Of a stretch of DNA of 64,000 bases, positions 1-11,465 are shown one piece after another. The notes below the pieces were generated by a model. It saw nothing but the letters and a program-made list of their open reading frames with translations. It did not search any database and had not been told where the DNA came from. A program made the translations under genes and the position numbers. Positions within the stretch are counted from its first letter, which is position 1, and every line of letters starts with the position of its first letter. Source of the stretch: Pseudorasbora parva (lineage: Eukaryota > Chordata > Actinopteri > Cypriniformes > Gobionidae). The stretch spans positions 627,001-691,000 of the forward strand of contig NC_090191.1 of assembly GCF_024679245.1 (NCBI RefSeq). Reading direction: 5' to 3'.

Positions 1-625
1 GCTCCCCGGCGCTTAAAGAAGATTAAAGCAAATAATCCAACGCCGTGGTACAACGAGCACACTCGGGCCCTAAAAACAGCAGCCAGAAAAATGGAGCGCA
101 GCTGGAAGAAAACAAAACTGGAGGTTTTTCGCAATTTGTAGAAAGAGAGCATGATGGCATATAGAAAGGCCATAAAAACTGCTAGATCTGCTTATTTCTC
201 AACTCTTTTAGAAGAAAACAAACAGAACCCTAAGTATGTATTCGATACAGTGGCTAAATTATCAAAAAATAAAGCTTCAGCTTCTGACGTTTGTAAACAA
301 CACAGCAGTAATGACTTTATGAACTTCTTTACTAGTAAGATTGATAATATTAGGAAAAAAATTATAACCATGCAGCCGTCTATTACAGTATCACTTCAGA
401 CAGAGCACTGTAGTGTCACTGAGGAAAAATTACACTCATTCACTACTATAGGAGGAGAAGAATTGGCTAAACTTGTTAAATCATCAAAATCAACAACCTG
501 TATGCTTGACCCTATACCGACTAGGCCATTAAAAGAGATACTTCCAGAGGTCATAGATCCTCTGCTTAATATCATTAATTCATCTTTGAAATTAGGATAT
601 GTACCGAAAACTTTTAAGTGGCACT
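1..625 (+). pseudogene. L2/Jockey-like LINE ORF2 fragment (endonuclease-RT linker and RT start)
   Basis: Frame 1 is open from the window edge except for one TAG at 139-141 (probably a former Trp codon), and reads on to about 625. The translation is lysine-rich, then carries the pre-RT segment and the start of the RT domain, including DPIPTRPLKEILPEVIDPLL and LGYVPKTFK, which I recognise as typical of fish L2/Jockey-type LINE ORF2. The RT catalytic blocks are missing because the copy is cut where the palindrome-rich block at 626 begins. The open frame continues to 675, but that tail no longer looks like RT. In life this protein would nick target DNA and reverse-transcribe LINE RNA. This copy is dead (stop codon, truncation). 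Confidence 0.75.
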
Positions 626-830
626 GCATGAAAAAAGGTGTATCCGGACCCGTATACTCCTGTATACACTGCTGAAATTCGGAAGAATCCGGGAGTATAC
701 TGGCCGGATAGGTCAAATTCCATGGATCGGTATATATCCGTATACATCCGGAATGATACCAAATCGGATGTATGTTGTGGCCGTATACTTCCATGCTACA
801 GCCATTTGTTGCCATGGCAAGTAATCCCAT
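626..830. repeat. Word-dense palindromic block built on CCGTATAC / GTATAC
   Basis: GTATAC, CCGTATAC, TCCGGA and GGCCGGATA recur about every 20-40 bp on both strands, so ORFs here are open on both strands by composition. The block abuts the truncated LINE ORF. No terminal inverted repeat or target duplication could be fixed. It may be the end of a non-autonomous DNA transposon. Confidence 0.45.
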
Positions 831-1120
831 CAGGTTTTTTCAGGAGACACTTTCACACCTCTGAGCAGCTTTGCCTCCCATCCCCTATTGCCCTATCAAC
901 TCAAACTGGATTGGTTGTTCTTTTAAAACCACTCCCAAAACCCAAACTGCTATTGGAGGACAGGGCACATTGAAAACCCAGTAAAGTGATTTTATTGGTT
1001 ACTTTTAAAACTTAGCCCACCCAAGGCCTTATAGTTTAGTGATTTGATTGGTTATAGGTCAGCTATGCAGATACTGCTCATACACCATAAGCCCCACCCC
1101 CCAAAGGAAAAATACACACA

Positions 1121-1765
1121 AAAAACAATTTAGGAAAATATGGAATATTTATTAAGGTACATAAAAAATTACCAAGAGCATTTTAAACAAGCAAAAGAAT
1201 AGAATGGAGAAACAAAAACAAGTGAACAAAATGTATTTAAAAGGGATGAAAATGTAAAGAACAAAATAAAATAAAAATAAAGGCATTTAAAAGGAACAAA
1301 TAAACAATATAAATATAACTATATAAAATAAACATACGTTAAAATGAAAGGGTAAAAAAGGCATGAAAAATAAAATTAACACAACATATTTAAAAGTTGG
1401 CGATATAAAGAAATAAATACACAGTGTATCTAAAAATGTAACATTATAAAATGAGACAAATGTAAACATTATAAAATTAGAACCAGAATGTTAAAAAAAG
1501 GTTATAAAATATACATAAATGTTCTAAGTAAACAATAAAAATAAGTGAAAAAAAAAACTCCCAAAGAGCATTGTAAACATATATTATAAAATGAATGGGG
1601 GGAAAAAAGTGAGCAAATTCTATTTAAAGGACGGCGATGTAAAGGAATAAAAGAAAAAAAATGCATATAATATATGTTCTAAGTAAACAATATATATATA
1701 AGTGGAAACATTTCCAAAGAGCATTGTAAAAATACATTATAATGATGCACTGATGATGTGACGTG
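1121..1765. repeat. A-rich degenerate tandem region
   Basis: A-rich sequence in which a core resembling CCAAAGAGCATTGTAAA recurs near 1170, 1560 and 1718, together with blocks like TATTTAAAAGG and GATGTAAAG. Units are very degenerate and of unequal length. It lies just beyond the last exon-like segment of the minus-strand pseudogene, so part of it could be that gene's 3' UTR. No ORF here is credible. Confidence 0.4.
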
Positions 1766-1774
1766 TAGCATGGG

Positions 1775-3272
1775 TCAGCCTCTAGTCTGGTTCGTAGCAC
1801 TTGGCAGAGCGCAGACAACCGTGGTTCTGTTTGGTGGAGACCTCACTGGCCTTCCATCAACAACAGCATCATCTTTATCAGACATCTGCTCTATTGTTGC
1901 GTTCCCTCACAGGTCTCTTTCTGCGTTAGCTTGTACAACCCTGGACCTGGTCTCCAGCAACTGCAAAACATGACAGTAATTTAACCACTAAAACACAGAC
2001 TGTGTTTACATGTGCAACAATAATGCAACTATGTATTCTAAGAGTAAGGTCTTAATCGCAGGAAGGTGCTCACATGACATGAGCAGAACTCTTCACTCCA
2101 GTTGACATGCAATTTGCATTATTCACTAATGAGTATGGTTATGTCACACTCAGATTTGATCAAAGTTTTGGGTTTAATGTATAAGTTTAATCACAATATT
2201 GACAAAATCATATCTCCTAAAGAGAAAATAAATGCTTAGCAAGTTTCTTAACTTACCCTTCACTTTCTTTGACGGTTCTTTGCCATGTTCTTCATAGTGT
2301 GTATTTTTTGGGCCTTTTCAGGCTGAGCCACAGAATACTTCCTCCGCGGAGTCTCAATATGTCTTGCAACCTGCTAAATAAATCATGAATAATTGTAATA
2401 CCAATAAAAGTAAGCAAAACAAAGCACACATGTTAAATGTTAATATAAAATTACTTTAAAAAAATCATACAATCTTTAAGATTACCTTTTACACATTCAG
2501 GGTCAACATCTGTAAAAGTTGTACTTAATTCTTCAAAGGAAAATGGTCAAAGCGAGGTTGTGTGATGACTATTCTGGGGGGGAAAGTTGCAGTTATAATT
2601 AATGAAATTCAGTTTTGGCATTTCAAATCCATATGACATTAGAAGTAGGTTAACCTAACATTTACAGTATACAATAAGCAGTCTTACCCAGTTTGTGGAT
2701 CGTATTTGTGTGGGTTGTTCTCTGAATTGGGTTTCACACAAAGGCACCTTACAGATTCCTGTAAAGTTTGAAATTAAAATGCGTTTAAACGGATTCACAA
2801 TCTGCAAGAACCACAATATTTTCAAGTTTGAATAAGATGGCCATCAAAGTAACCGCTGGAGACAAAACACATAACGTTATTAGGCTAACGTTAATTGTAA
2901 GCCAACTTTGGTTTACAGGCACATTATATAACAATAACTGAACTTACCTCACGTTACGTGCCCTTTTAAATCTTTTCACAATGTTGTTAGGCTCTTCCTG
3001 TAAGTTAGTCCGTGCTGCTCATACTTTTGCTCGAGAGAATAAAGACGCTGGAGAGCCTCTTGGAGAAGATCGGCCCGTTCATGCTGTGCAGATATTAAAG
3101 TAGTAAGCTGACGAGATATAGCACTCTGGCCGGAGATCAGCTGCTTCATCAAGGCATTCACAGTAACTGGGCTTGAGCTTGAGGCTGCTTGTCCTCCTTT
3201 GTTCAGTGGAGTAGAAAAACTAAGGTTCCTTTTACTCTCCATGTTAAATCTGTCGAAAATGATCGATTCCAA
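1775..3272 (-). pseudogene. Decayed multi-exon gene, unrecognised product with coiled-coil N-terminus
   Basis: Exon-like blocks on the minus strand are 3272-2953 (start ATG 3272 or 3242), 2758-2688, 2573-2493, 2370-2257 and 1960-1775. Plausible GT donors and AG acceptors flank the blocks and the phases mostly agree. The N-terminus is Ser/Leu/Gln-rich with a likely coiled coil (about residues 45-85). The 71-nt second block encodes a segment with VRCLCVKPNSENN. Three lesions are visible: a frameshift near 3010, another near 2545, and an in-frame TGA at 1909-1907, after which the same frame stays open to the stop at 1777-1775. I do not recognise the family. A divergent zinc-finger-like ORF starts 276 bp away, so the pair may belong to one large DNA transposon. 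It could also be a host pseudogene or a real gene with assembly errors. Confidence 0.45.
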
Positions 3273-3548
3273 ATCTCAAACAAACACCACAAAAAAACAA
3301 CTATCCGTTCTCTGCACTTCCGGAAACAATGCGGAGGTTTCAACTTTCGCGCGCATGAAACAATACACTACGCGCCTCGTCCCCACCTTTATTGTGAGTG
3401 GTTGATTTCAAACCTCAAAACGCCCCCTCTTTGGCGCGTGCCGTTTGCTTGCTAATCCCCACTCAAACCACGCCCTCGGTATGACGCGTCGCAGGTGTAT
3501 CTTTAATTTGGTGCAAAAATATAATGCTGGACATAATTATCTATCAAC
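3273..3548. promoter_or_regulatory. Candidate bidirectional promoter between divergent ORFs
   Basis: 276 bp between two divergent starts, richer in CpG than its surroundings (for example ACGCGCC, GGCGCGTGCC, ACGCGTCGC). No TATA box is obvious. The call rests only on geometry and CpG content. Confidence 0.3.
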
Positions 3549-3794
3549 ATGGAAGGACAACCACCTGTTGATAATAATACGAGAAAGAGAGCTCGGCGGT
3601 TTTGCGACCACTGCAACGAGAATGTTTCACATGCATATTTTTATCTTCACAAAAAAAACCTCCCTGGACATGACCAACGCATCCTGGAGTGTCAAATGGT
3701 GTTTCCTCCGAATTTTCCTCACTGGCACAACATGCTCAAAACCCGTCTCCGGTGTAATAACGCCGATCTTTCATGTATTCACACTCTTGTGTAA
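3549..3794 (+). CDS. Small ORF with a C-x2-C...H zinc-finger-like N-terminus, probably a truncated transposon protein
   Basis: An 81-codon ORF. Residues about 11-36 are basic and then carry RRFCDHCNENVSHAYFYLHKK, a CxxC plus His arrangement. From memory this resembles the N-termini of uncharacterised proteins in large fish DNA transposons, but I cannot verify that. The remainder (FPPNFPHWHN) could be exon sequence read into an intron. The next 40 bp run into a LINE 3' end, so the gene is probably truncated by that insertion. It is divergent from the minus-strand pseudogene. Function unknown. Confidence 0.35.
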   Translation: MEGQPPVDNNTRKRARRFCDHCNENVSHAYFYLHKKNLPGHDQRILECQMVFPPNFPHWHNMLKTRLRCNNADLSCIHTLV

Positions 3795-3834
3795 CCGACG
3801 CCCCATCCTAAATAAATCTGTCTCTTCCATGATA

Positions 3835-4316
3835 CCCTGAAATTTTGAATATTCCGATCTAATATGATTTCTGACCTGTAAGGTTGCCAGAATAATAATC
3901 CTCCACGGTGTGTTAATAGGCCAGAGGAGAACTGGCACCCCGACTGAGTCTGGTTTCTCCCAAGGTTTATTTTTCTCCATCACGCCCTGATGGAGTTTTG
4001 GTTCCTTGCAACTGTCGCCTTTGGCTTGGCTTGCTCAGTTGGGGACACTAAAAATATGATTAAAGTTATTCAACTTATTATACAAATTAAATGTATGAAT
4101 GAAGTCTTATTTAATTCTATAAACTATAATACTGATCTGCCAACATTGTCGCTATATGATAAATTAAAATAAGCTGATAACATCACTGTTTTCTCCAGTA
4201 CGACTGTACAGCCAAATCTAATTTTGTCGCAATATTATCCTGTTTGACACTGTGAAGCTGCTTTGACACAATCGTGATTGTAAAAGCGCTATAGAAATAA
4301 AGTTGATTGATTGATC
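3835..4316 (+). mobile_element. LINE 3' UTR and tail (L2-like)
   Basis: Contains blocks I recognise from abundant cyprinid LINE 3' ends: the gagttttggttccttgc / ctcagttggggacact segment at 3990-4050 and a terminal aaagcgctatagaaataaag followed by TTGA repeats at about 4296-4315. The short tandem tail matches L2-clade LINEs. No coding sequence remains. Confidence 0.6.
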
Positions 4317-5328
4317 ATGCGGACCTTTCCTGCCTACACGCAGCGTCCTCCGAGCTACCCAGAGCTCTTCATCACCACACTCCAAAACTCCGTCTGAACC
4401 TCACTGTAAAAAACTTCTTGGAGTCCGCGCAGTGGTACCACAGACATGCCCGTCGCGTAGCAACCAGCTAACGCCATCCAGGATCCGGCTTTTCACCCCA
4501 CAAAACCAACTATTTGTCCCTCTGACCACAACAACTGACCACCAGCTGAGCAACGCCGTGCTAAGAGGAACCCATGCTTGTAAGAGCATTCAAACGCAAG
4601 TACATGACTCTTCATTCTGGCTGAACTGGTAAAAATCATATCTAAGCGAACAAACTAAGGTTGACCTGCTAGTATATTGATTCTCAGGTTGTGGCTAAGA
4701 AATCATTGGGACTTCACTCCTTTCCATTAACAAACATCCCTCAACTGTATGAATGTGTGTTTTTGTTATTTTCTGTGTGTTTAGAATAGTCCAATAAACT
4801 TTTGTTTACCTTTTTCATCTATACACGTGTCTTTGGCTATGTGTTTATAAGTTACTGCCTCAAACTGATCGATTGTGTTACCTAAGCTCACAAACAGTGA
4901 ACATAAAATTGATATTATTGCCGTTGTAGCGGGTAATATCCCAATTCAGGATTGATAATGTACACTGAAAAAAGTATAACATTAGTGTTGTTCGTTTAAT
5001 GTGTATTTTCCCATTGAAATAGCTTAAAATTGTTAATTTTTTCAGACCCATCCAGCCAGGCTCTGAGACAGAACAACAAGGAACATTGATAAGGTAAGAT
5101 AAAATTTGTCTACCGTTAACGTTTTTACCTCAAGTATATCTGACGGGCCTTAATTCTGGCCGTAATTAGCGCTAACGCTTGATAGCGTGTAAATTAATTT
5201 TTTAAGATAGCACTGGAAATGTTCGCAATCTTCATTCAAACTATAACGTTCAGTTATTTTAGCCCCCCATTGGGTGGGTGAGTAATAACGTAAATGCATG
5301 CAAACTATCTAAATGCATTTTGTGGTGG
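4317..5328. other. No recognisable gene
   Basis: Mixed-composition DNA without a convincing ORF. A polyadenylation-like AATAAA lies near 4792, after a T-rich stretch, so 4320-4830 could be the 3' part of an unrecognised plus-strand transcript or element. Nothing else is supported. Confidence 0.3.
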
Positions 5329-5335
5329 CATTGAC

Positions 5336-6533
5336 CTAGCCTGGTTTTACCAGACTCTCGTACATTTCATTTGTACATAGAGTCTGGCCACTCTCCATTG
5401 ACAAGGGTTTATTTCCGCGAAGGCGGGTACTCTGTTTAAGTTTAAAAAAATTGGATCTGCCCTGAGCCACTCTGGATCTGCCGTAACCAATCGCTATCGT
5501 TTGGTCGTGACGTATGTCATGCGCCCTTCGCCTGTTTCACTCATGGAAATCCGCCAAAATAAAAGTGCACATGTGCATGCCACCTCAGTAATAAAACTAT
5601 AGGATAAAACCTAAAACTCGTGCATTCGGATTGTGATTTATTCACGTCATGGTGGAGACGAGAGTTCTGTGATCGGGAACGCGGTGCACACGTGGTCCAT
5701 AACATCATTGTATGCTGTAAATAAAATGTCATATGCTTGGTATGATAATAAATGCTGCTATAAATAATGGACCAATTCAAATGTTTAAGTGCTTTTATTT
5801 TAATTTGTTTGAGCGGTGATGAAACATATTGCTCTTCTAAATACTTGCCAGCATTTTAAGGAAATACAAGTCTAGAAATGCATCCTAATAACAGCAAAGC
5901 AACCGTATGGTGTTCTGCAGTGGTCAAAAATGATTACAAACAGTGAATTTTGAAGTGATATATTGTTGAAAACTCAGAGATGTGGATTCGGACAGCTATT
6001 ACATCAACACGACCTTGCGTTTGTCAAAAGCAGTCGGTAACTCAGCCAGGGATTTTTATGCGGGTGGTGAGAGACGGACGGCAATAAAATAACTGGCCAG
6101 TCCCTGTAACTTAAATGATGGCAATACCTTCCGACCCCACGAGAAACAGTTACCGTCCGAATAGCTTCAGCCGACTCCTTCATCACTAACGAAGCGATCT
6201 GGGAAATCAAACTTTTCCCGAATTTACCCTGTTAGAGGGCCACAACATCATGGCCACCAACAAACCCCAGCAAAGACTGTTATTGCTCCGGCTTTAACTT
6301 CTGGATATTCGGCAGCGCTGCCACAATGCAATGAATGGTTTAGTTTGCATCTTTCTCCGCCGCCATTACTGAACTACATCAACGTCATCTTTCTCAGCCA
6401 CTCCCTCTGTTCGCTGATTGGACCGGTAAAAATTTGTTCGGAGAAAACCTAAGACTACACAGCAGTCCCAGACGTAGTACTGAAGGAAAATGAAAATTGA
6501 GCAGAAGTACGTAGGAGGGAAGAGCCAGGCTAG
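5336..6533. mobile_element. 1.2-kb DNA transposon with CTAGCCTGG terminal repeats
   Basis: CTAGCCTGG at 5336-5344 is matched by CCAGGCTAG at 6525-6533. CATTGAC flanks both sides (5329-5335 and 6534-6540). Reading the repeat as GCATTGAC gives an 8-bp duplication with one fewer base in the element, as expected for hAT. No transposase ORF is present, so it is non-autonomous. Confidence 0.75.
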
Positions 6534-6540
6534 CATTGAC

Positions 6541-7194
6541 CGTGTCAAGGGAAAGAAAATAGTGTACAATAATGTACAATAACATTACTCGAAACAAGTG
6601 CAGTTATAGCCTACATAAGCTACAATATTTAATGCTTAACTTTTATTAGACTGCAGTTCAAAAGAAAATCTGCCGCTGCAGATTCTCAAGGGTGGCTGCA
6701 CGAGCTCTGATGACGACACGGCTGAGCAACGATTGGCTGGAATCACCGCATAACAGCGATCACGTGTTTTGTGTTCATTCTGAATCCTTATGTTACACTA
6801 ATGCTCACAAATCATATATTTATAACATTAAAACCTCTTTTCATGTTGTCGTGATGTTATATTGGCATGCTTATCAAACTAAAACTGATAAAAACTTTAT
6901 ACCACACTTCATTGATAGTGTAGGTTTATATGTTGAACTTTATTTTAGTCCAAACAGACACTTTATTAAGCAAAACATAAAGTATTGAATGGAAAGGTCT
7001 TCTTAATGTATAATGTGTATTTGAGAAATATTGGATTTATTTAACTTCCGCTGTGATAAAGTATGCAAATATAGCTTAAGCGTCACTGTGGGAAGCAGAA
7101 AGTGTCCGACTTCACGTCTCCGTTTGCAGCTCCTCCCCGCCTGCACTCGGCTACTCTCACCGATCGCATGTTTCCAGCCGCAGCGGATGTCCAA
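6541..7194. other. No recognisable gene
   Basis: AT-rich unique-looking DNA. The ORFs here (up to 98 codons, at 6692-6988) lack recognisable motifs and are probably chance. Confidence 0.3.
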
Positions 7195-7385
7195 CACACC
7201 GGTGTCCCTTGTTTGCTCATTAGTCTTGCGTGTATAAATAGGCCTCATGTTTCCACTGTCTCTTGTCTAGAATTGTTTGTGTAATTCTACTGTTGGTAAG
7301 TTCATGCGTGTCAGTCAAGTTAAGTCCAAGTTTGGATTGTATGCAATAAAACTGCACATAGGTTCAACTTTCCTTAAGTGGACTT
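7195..7385 (+). mobile_element. LTR fragment (same family as 17877-18210)
   Basis: The stretch from GGTGTCCCTTG through TCATTAG, a TATA-like TATAAATA and CCTCATGTTT parallels 18005-18055 in order and spacing, and both continue with GTCAAGTT-type blocks and an AATAAA (near 7348 here). This reads as the promoter/R part of a retrotransposon LTR. The ends and target duplication are not defined. Confidence 0.5.
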
Positions 7386-7751
7386 CGGTGACAGTAGTCT
7401 ATAGCTCATATTTTCCTAATGTCTTAAACATGGTATCACAATGTGGATGGGAATGTGCATGGAAATGATATGCAGATGACAGTATGCATAGTAAAACTAG
7501 GCGTACGCTCCATATATGGTTAATTCAGGGAGAAGACTGGGTGGAGATGCACCGCACAATCTTCTGCAGTTTTAAAAAGGTAATTTTGCACAGGTTCTGG
7601 TGTATGCATGGTTTTATAAATCTAAAAACGTTTGTACATATACAAAATCTAGCTTTTGTGTGTACAGTACATACTTTTAGGATAAAATCAACTATTTTAT
7701 ACATGAGGCCCCTGGGCTGCATATTTGCGCTTAACACAGTGTATTCAGGCC

Positions 7752-7924
7752 CAGGGGTGGGAACGTTGGTCCAGAAGGGTTACTCTCTTGCAGAGTTTAG
7801 CTCCAACCCTAATCAGGGTCTTCAGGATTACTAAAGTTACAGGCAGATGAGTGTTTTTTTTTTTCAGCGTTGGAGCTAAACTCTGGAAGAGAGTGGCCCT
7901 TCTGGATCAATGTTCCCCACCCTG
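7752..7924. mobile_element. hAT-type MITE with CAGGGGTGGGAACGTTGG ends
   Basis: A 173-bp inverted-repeat element. The left end CAGGGGTGGGAACGTTGG pairs with the right end, which reads CAATGTTCCCCACCCTG. Inside are inverted copies of the motif agtttagctccaac. This matches a very common cyprinid MITE family known to me. The flanks (TTCAGGCC and CTTTAGCC) are only similar, so the target duplication is eroded. Confidence 0.75.
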
Positions 7925-8300
7925 CTTTAGCCATTAAAATGTTATGAAGAACTTAAATAAGCACAAATAAATCAAGGTCAACTCCTGAGAGTTATGTTTA
8001 TAACTCATCTGTGCATTTGTGAACTGACACAGTTCAACTCACTGACTCAATGGTCACAGCGGTTCTAAAGTTATCAACACACTGAATCTATCCTACTAAG
8101 GACAGGCAAGAACCAGAAGTAATACGATCCTCTGAGCACGGTGTGTAGAGGATTTGACTGATGAAATGAAAATAAAGCTACTATAATAATCAAATGCACA
8201 AGAAAACAGAACATGTTTTAAAAGTGTTATTATGAGATGAAACCATGTTCAGTGAAACAGACTGTAAGAATTATTTAATGAAAACAGGACTGATTTAATC
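7925..8300. other. No recognisable feature
   Basis: AT-rich sequence between a MITE and a Tc1 remnant, with no gene-like ORF. Confidence 0.3.
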
Positions 8301-8304
8301 TTTG

Positions 8305-8570
8305 GCCTGAATGGTAAGCGTCATGTCTGGAGGAAACCAGGCACCGCTCATCACCTGGCCATTACCATCCCTACAGTGAAGCATGGTGGTGGCAGCATCA
8401 TGCTGTGGGGATGTTTTTCAGCTACAGGTACTGGGAGACTAGTCAGGATCGAGGGAAAGATGAATGCAACAATGTACAGAGACATCCTTGATGAAAACCT
8501 GCTCCAGAGCGCTCAGACTGGAGCGAAGGTTCATCTTTCAACAGCACAATGACCCTAAGAAAAAGAGGAG
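8305..8570 (+). pseudogene. Tc1/mariner transposase remnant
   Basis: Translates to a middle Tc1 transposase segment including HGGGSIMLWGCFSATGTG and MNATMYRDILDENLL, which are hallmark Tc1 blocks between the first and second catalytic Asp. Only about 85 residues survive. There is no start and no catalytic triad. Confidence 0.8.
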
Positions 8571-8584
8571 AGCCCTTGACGGGG

Positions 8585-8705
8585 TTGCCAGGTTTTCACA
8601 ACAAAATCCGCCCAATTGCAACTCAAAACTGTGTTAAAGTAGCCCAATTCCGCATGAAAACCGCGGACTTGGCCACACTGGATCGCAGTTTGTGCGCCAC
8701 ATTAC
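8585..8705. repeat. Fragment resembling the hAT end seen at 60918
   Basis: The wording ggttgccaggttttcac / gcccaattccgc resembles the GTTGCCAGATTGG end of the complete element at 60918-61566. No ends could be fixed. Confidence 0.3.
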
Positions 8706-8810
8706 CTTTTATTTTAACCTAAATAAGAAAGCCATTGTCAGTTCGTTTGTCAGTTGGCAGGCAGTTTTGGTCGCTTTATTAAAAGTTGTTGCTGTGTGCA
8801 GTGTGTAAAG

Positions 8811-9826
8811 TAGGGTTGGGCGGTATGACGGTATATTCCGTGACCACAGAATAAAATGTCTACCGTTACAGATTTTTCTATTCTGTTGTTACCGTGAAGT
8901 TTAAAATAGTGGGCGTGGTTAACCTCACATGTTGCGCACCGGGACGTGAGAACAACTGAGAAGTTTCACATAAGCATATATAAGAAAAAAAACATGGAGA
9001 AAGATAAGCATGCTGATAAAGAAATCCCACAAACCAATCCTGAGCAGCAGGAGGAGGAACTTGTTGTGAAACGAGGCACGAAATCAGTGGTATGGACTTG
9101 GTTTGGGTTTACAAAGGCTGACAAAGAGCAGAAAAATGTGATTTGCAAACTGTCACGCGAATGTAACCGTTAGCCACGGTAGCACGAGTAACTTGTTTTA
9201 TCATCTAAAGATGATGCCAAAGCATGTCAAAGAATACAATGAAAGCCAACAGATGCGCTCCGCATCAGGTGTTCCATCAACCTCTGGTGCTAAAAGCAAA
9301 AAACAAACACTAGTTTGGCCGAATCATTTACCAGAGGCACTCCATATGACAAAACCTCACGCAGATGTAAAGAAATAATGCAAGCCATTACAATGGAGTG
9401 TTTAGATTCTGACATGTTCCCCAAATATTTATATTTTTATACTTTCTGCAAAATTTGTTTTATGTTACTGAAGTTATATTTATTTAATTAATTTATTTAT
9501 TTATTTCAATGCTCTGAGAAAGTATTAATAATCTGTTCTGATATTAATAAAAAGTCTGTTCTCTTTAAACTACACACGTGGCCTATTTATTGTTATGGTG
9601 AGGTTGATCTAAAAGTTCACGCATTCACTACTAATGCTCTAAATAAAAGAAAAAATAATAAAATAAGATGAGAGAGCCTCTTCTTTATTTTTAAAGTGGT
9701 ATTCAATATATTAAGAAAGTCCCTTTTGTTGATTTACCTGAAAAATTATTATTCTGTGATATATACCGCTACCGTGAAATAAAATTATTCCGTTAAATGA
9801 TTTTTTGGTCATTCCGCCCACCCCTA
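8811..9826 (+). mobile_element. Internally deleted hAT transposon with BED-finger remnant
   Basis: TAGGGTTGGGCGG at 8811 is matched by CCGCCCACCCCTA ending at 9826. The 8-bp duplication GTGTAAAG flanks both sides (8803-8810 and 9827-9834). The inside retains the N-terminus of a ZBED-like hAT transposase (8946-9410): VWTWFGFTKADKEQKNVICK, a broken second half with NLFYHLK, and GTPYDKTSRR after further frameshifts. The catalytic RNase-H/hATC part is absent, so the copy is non-autonomous. Confidence 0.9.
8946..9410 (+). pseudogene. hAT transposase N-terminus (BED zinc finger), frameshifted
   Basis: Open from ATG 8946 to 9173 with a lysine-rich leader and the aromatic/CxxC half of a BED finger (WFGF...VICKLSREC). 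The reading frame shifts near 9165. The second frame (9193-9378) supplies the His part (NLFYHLK), and a third supplies GTPYDKTSRRCKE near 9345-9380. In intact relatives this domain binds the transposon ends. Here it is a relic inside the flanked element. Confidence 0.7.
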
Positions 9827-10026
9827 GTGTAAAGGAAAATAAAAATAGTTTTACCCTCCTGCTGACTAGTGTCTCGTGCCCCTCCCAACCCATTCACACA
9901 CACACACAGATGATTCGACTATCAGTCGACCATAGAGAGATTCGACAATTCTGATTTGAATGTCTAAATCCTTAATCGGGGACATCCCTATATCAAGCAA
10001 AGGCTGTGAATTATTATGTATATGTG

Positions 10027-10033
<7 letters not shown>

Positions 10034-10062
<29 letters not shown>

Positions 10063-10088
10063 GCGTGTGCGTGTGCGTGTGTGTGTGA
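10034..10088. repeat. (GT)n microsatellite
   Basis: Pure and interrupted GT/GC dinucleotides. A shorter (CA) tract sits at 9896-9908. Confidence 0.9.
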
Positions 10089-10392
10089 TTTTAAAAATAT
10101 ATATATTTAATAAATTTGTAAAAATGTCAAACCAACTTCTTTCATGTTGTCATTATGAGTTATTGTTTGTTAAAATGAGGTAAAAAATAATGAATTTAAT
10201 CCATTTTGGAATAAGGCTGTAACATAACAAAAGGTGGAATAACTAAAGCTCTGTGAATATTTTCCGGATGCACTGTAACTGAAAATGCTCACTCTGCTCT
10301 GTGCCACTGGACACATTTTGTGAAACACTTTAATTTCGATTTTAAATAAGCAGCAATTGCTTGAATGGTGGGTTAATGGTGGGTTATTGAAT

Positions 10393-10915
10393 GGGGGATA
10401 GTTCACTTTGAAATTAAATTTTGATGTTTTAGCTAACCTCATGGGCATCCGAGATGTAGGAGTATTTGTTTCCCCAGTAGTTTCAATTTTGATCATTTTA
10501 GGTCAAACCGTTCTTGTCTGTGCCTCACATAATGCAGGTCTATGGTGACCACCTCAAAGAGCATACACAGAGAAGTCCAAATTAAACAATCCCCCATCGT
10601 AAGTACACACTGATGGCCTAAGACACGAAACGAGTGGTTTGCGTGAGAAAACGAACAGTATTTATATCGTTTTTACCTCTTGTACACCACAGGAAACATG
10701 CACGCGCGCCCTCGGATCAGTCGAACGTAATGGTGTGTATGCTCTTTGAGGTGGTGACCATAGACCTGCATTATGTGAGGCACAGACAAGAACGGTTTGA
10801 CCTAAAATGATCAAAATTGAAACTACTGGGGAAACAAATACTCCTACATCTCGGATGCCCATGAGGTAAGCTAAAACATATCAAAATTTAATTTCAAAGT
10901 GAACTATCCCTTTAA
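10393..10915. mobile_element. Long palindromic MITE (GGGATAGTTCAC ends)
   Basis: Arms at about 10393-10572 and 10733-10911 are inverted copies of each other with few mismatches, for example GGGCATCCGAGATGTAGGAG on opposite strands, around a ~160-bp centre. The right end reads GAACTATCCC followed by TTTAA; the left end has decayed. ORFs in the arms are mirror images and not genes. Confidence 0.85.
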
Positions 10916-11465
10916 CAACGACTAGAAAAACAAAACTAATCCTCTGCATGTTCCCTATTAGCATTGGGTAAGCATGCAAAATATTGCGGAATAGGTGGAA
11001 TTTACATGTTGCTTTAAAACCAGATCTTCCACCATCGTTTAGTCAAGAGTGAAGGTGAAATTGGCAAAGCGAGGTCAAATCTGATTCACGAAGTACTAAA
11101 CAGACGCTTTCAGTTTTTAATTGTAAAAAATAATATTTCGGATTTCATGGTGTCTGCGAGGCATCTTTCTGTGCAAGCTTTTCGGCTTTGTGTCAGTCAG
11201 CACAAGTAATGTATTGAGATCTTTTCTGTGGTTTATTGTGCTTAATAACTCTCTTTAAAAGAAAGGATGTCCCACACTTTATTTTCTCATTCATGCATGG
11301 TCTTTCTTGTGAAATATGAAACCAGCTTATCTGCCTTTTTTTCTTGGAGAAAACGCCACTGATGTATTCATACTACAATATAGACTGGGGAAAATGTCTG
11401 CTTGTCAGTTATGAAAAAGCTATTCATCCACATATTTTAACATAGTAAAAGAATGAATGTCAAAC
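10916..11465. other. Region downstream of the NLR gene, no further LRR exon seen
   Basis: I looked on the minus strand for further ~174-bp LRR exons or a B30.2 exon of the NLR gene and saw none. The donor at 11465 is a weak GTTTGA. Either further exons lie beyond the repeats to the left, or the gene is truncated here. Confidence 0.4.
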
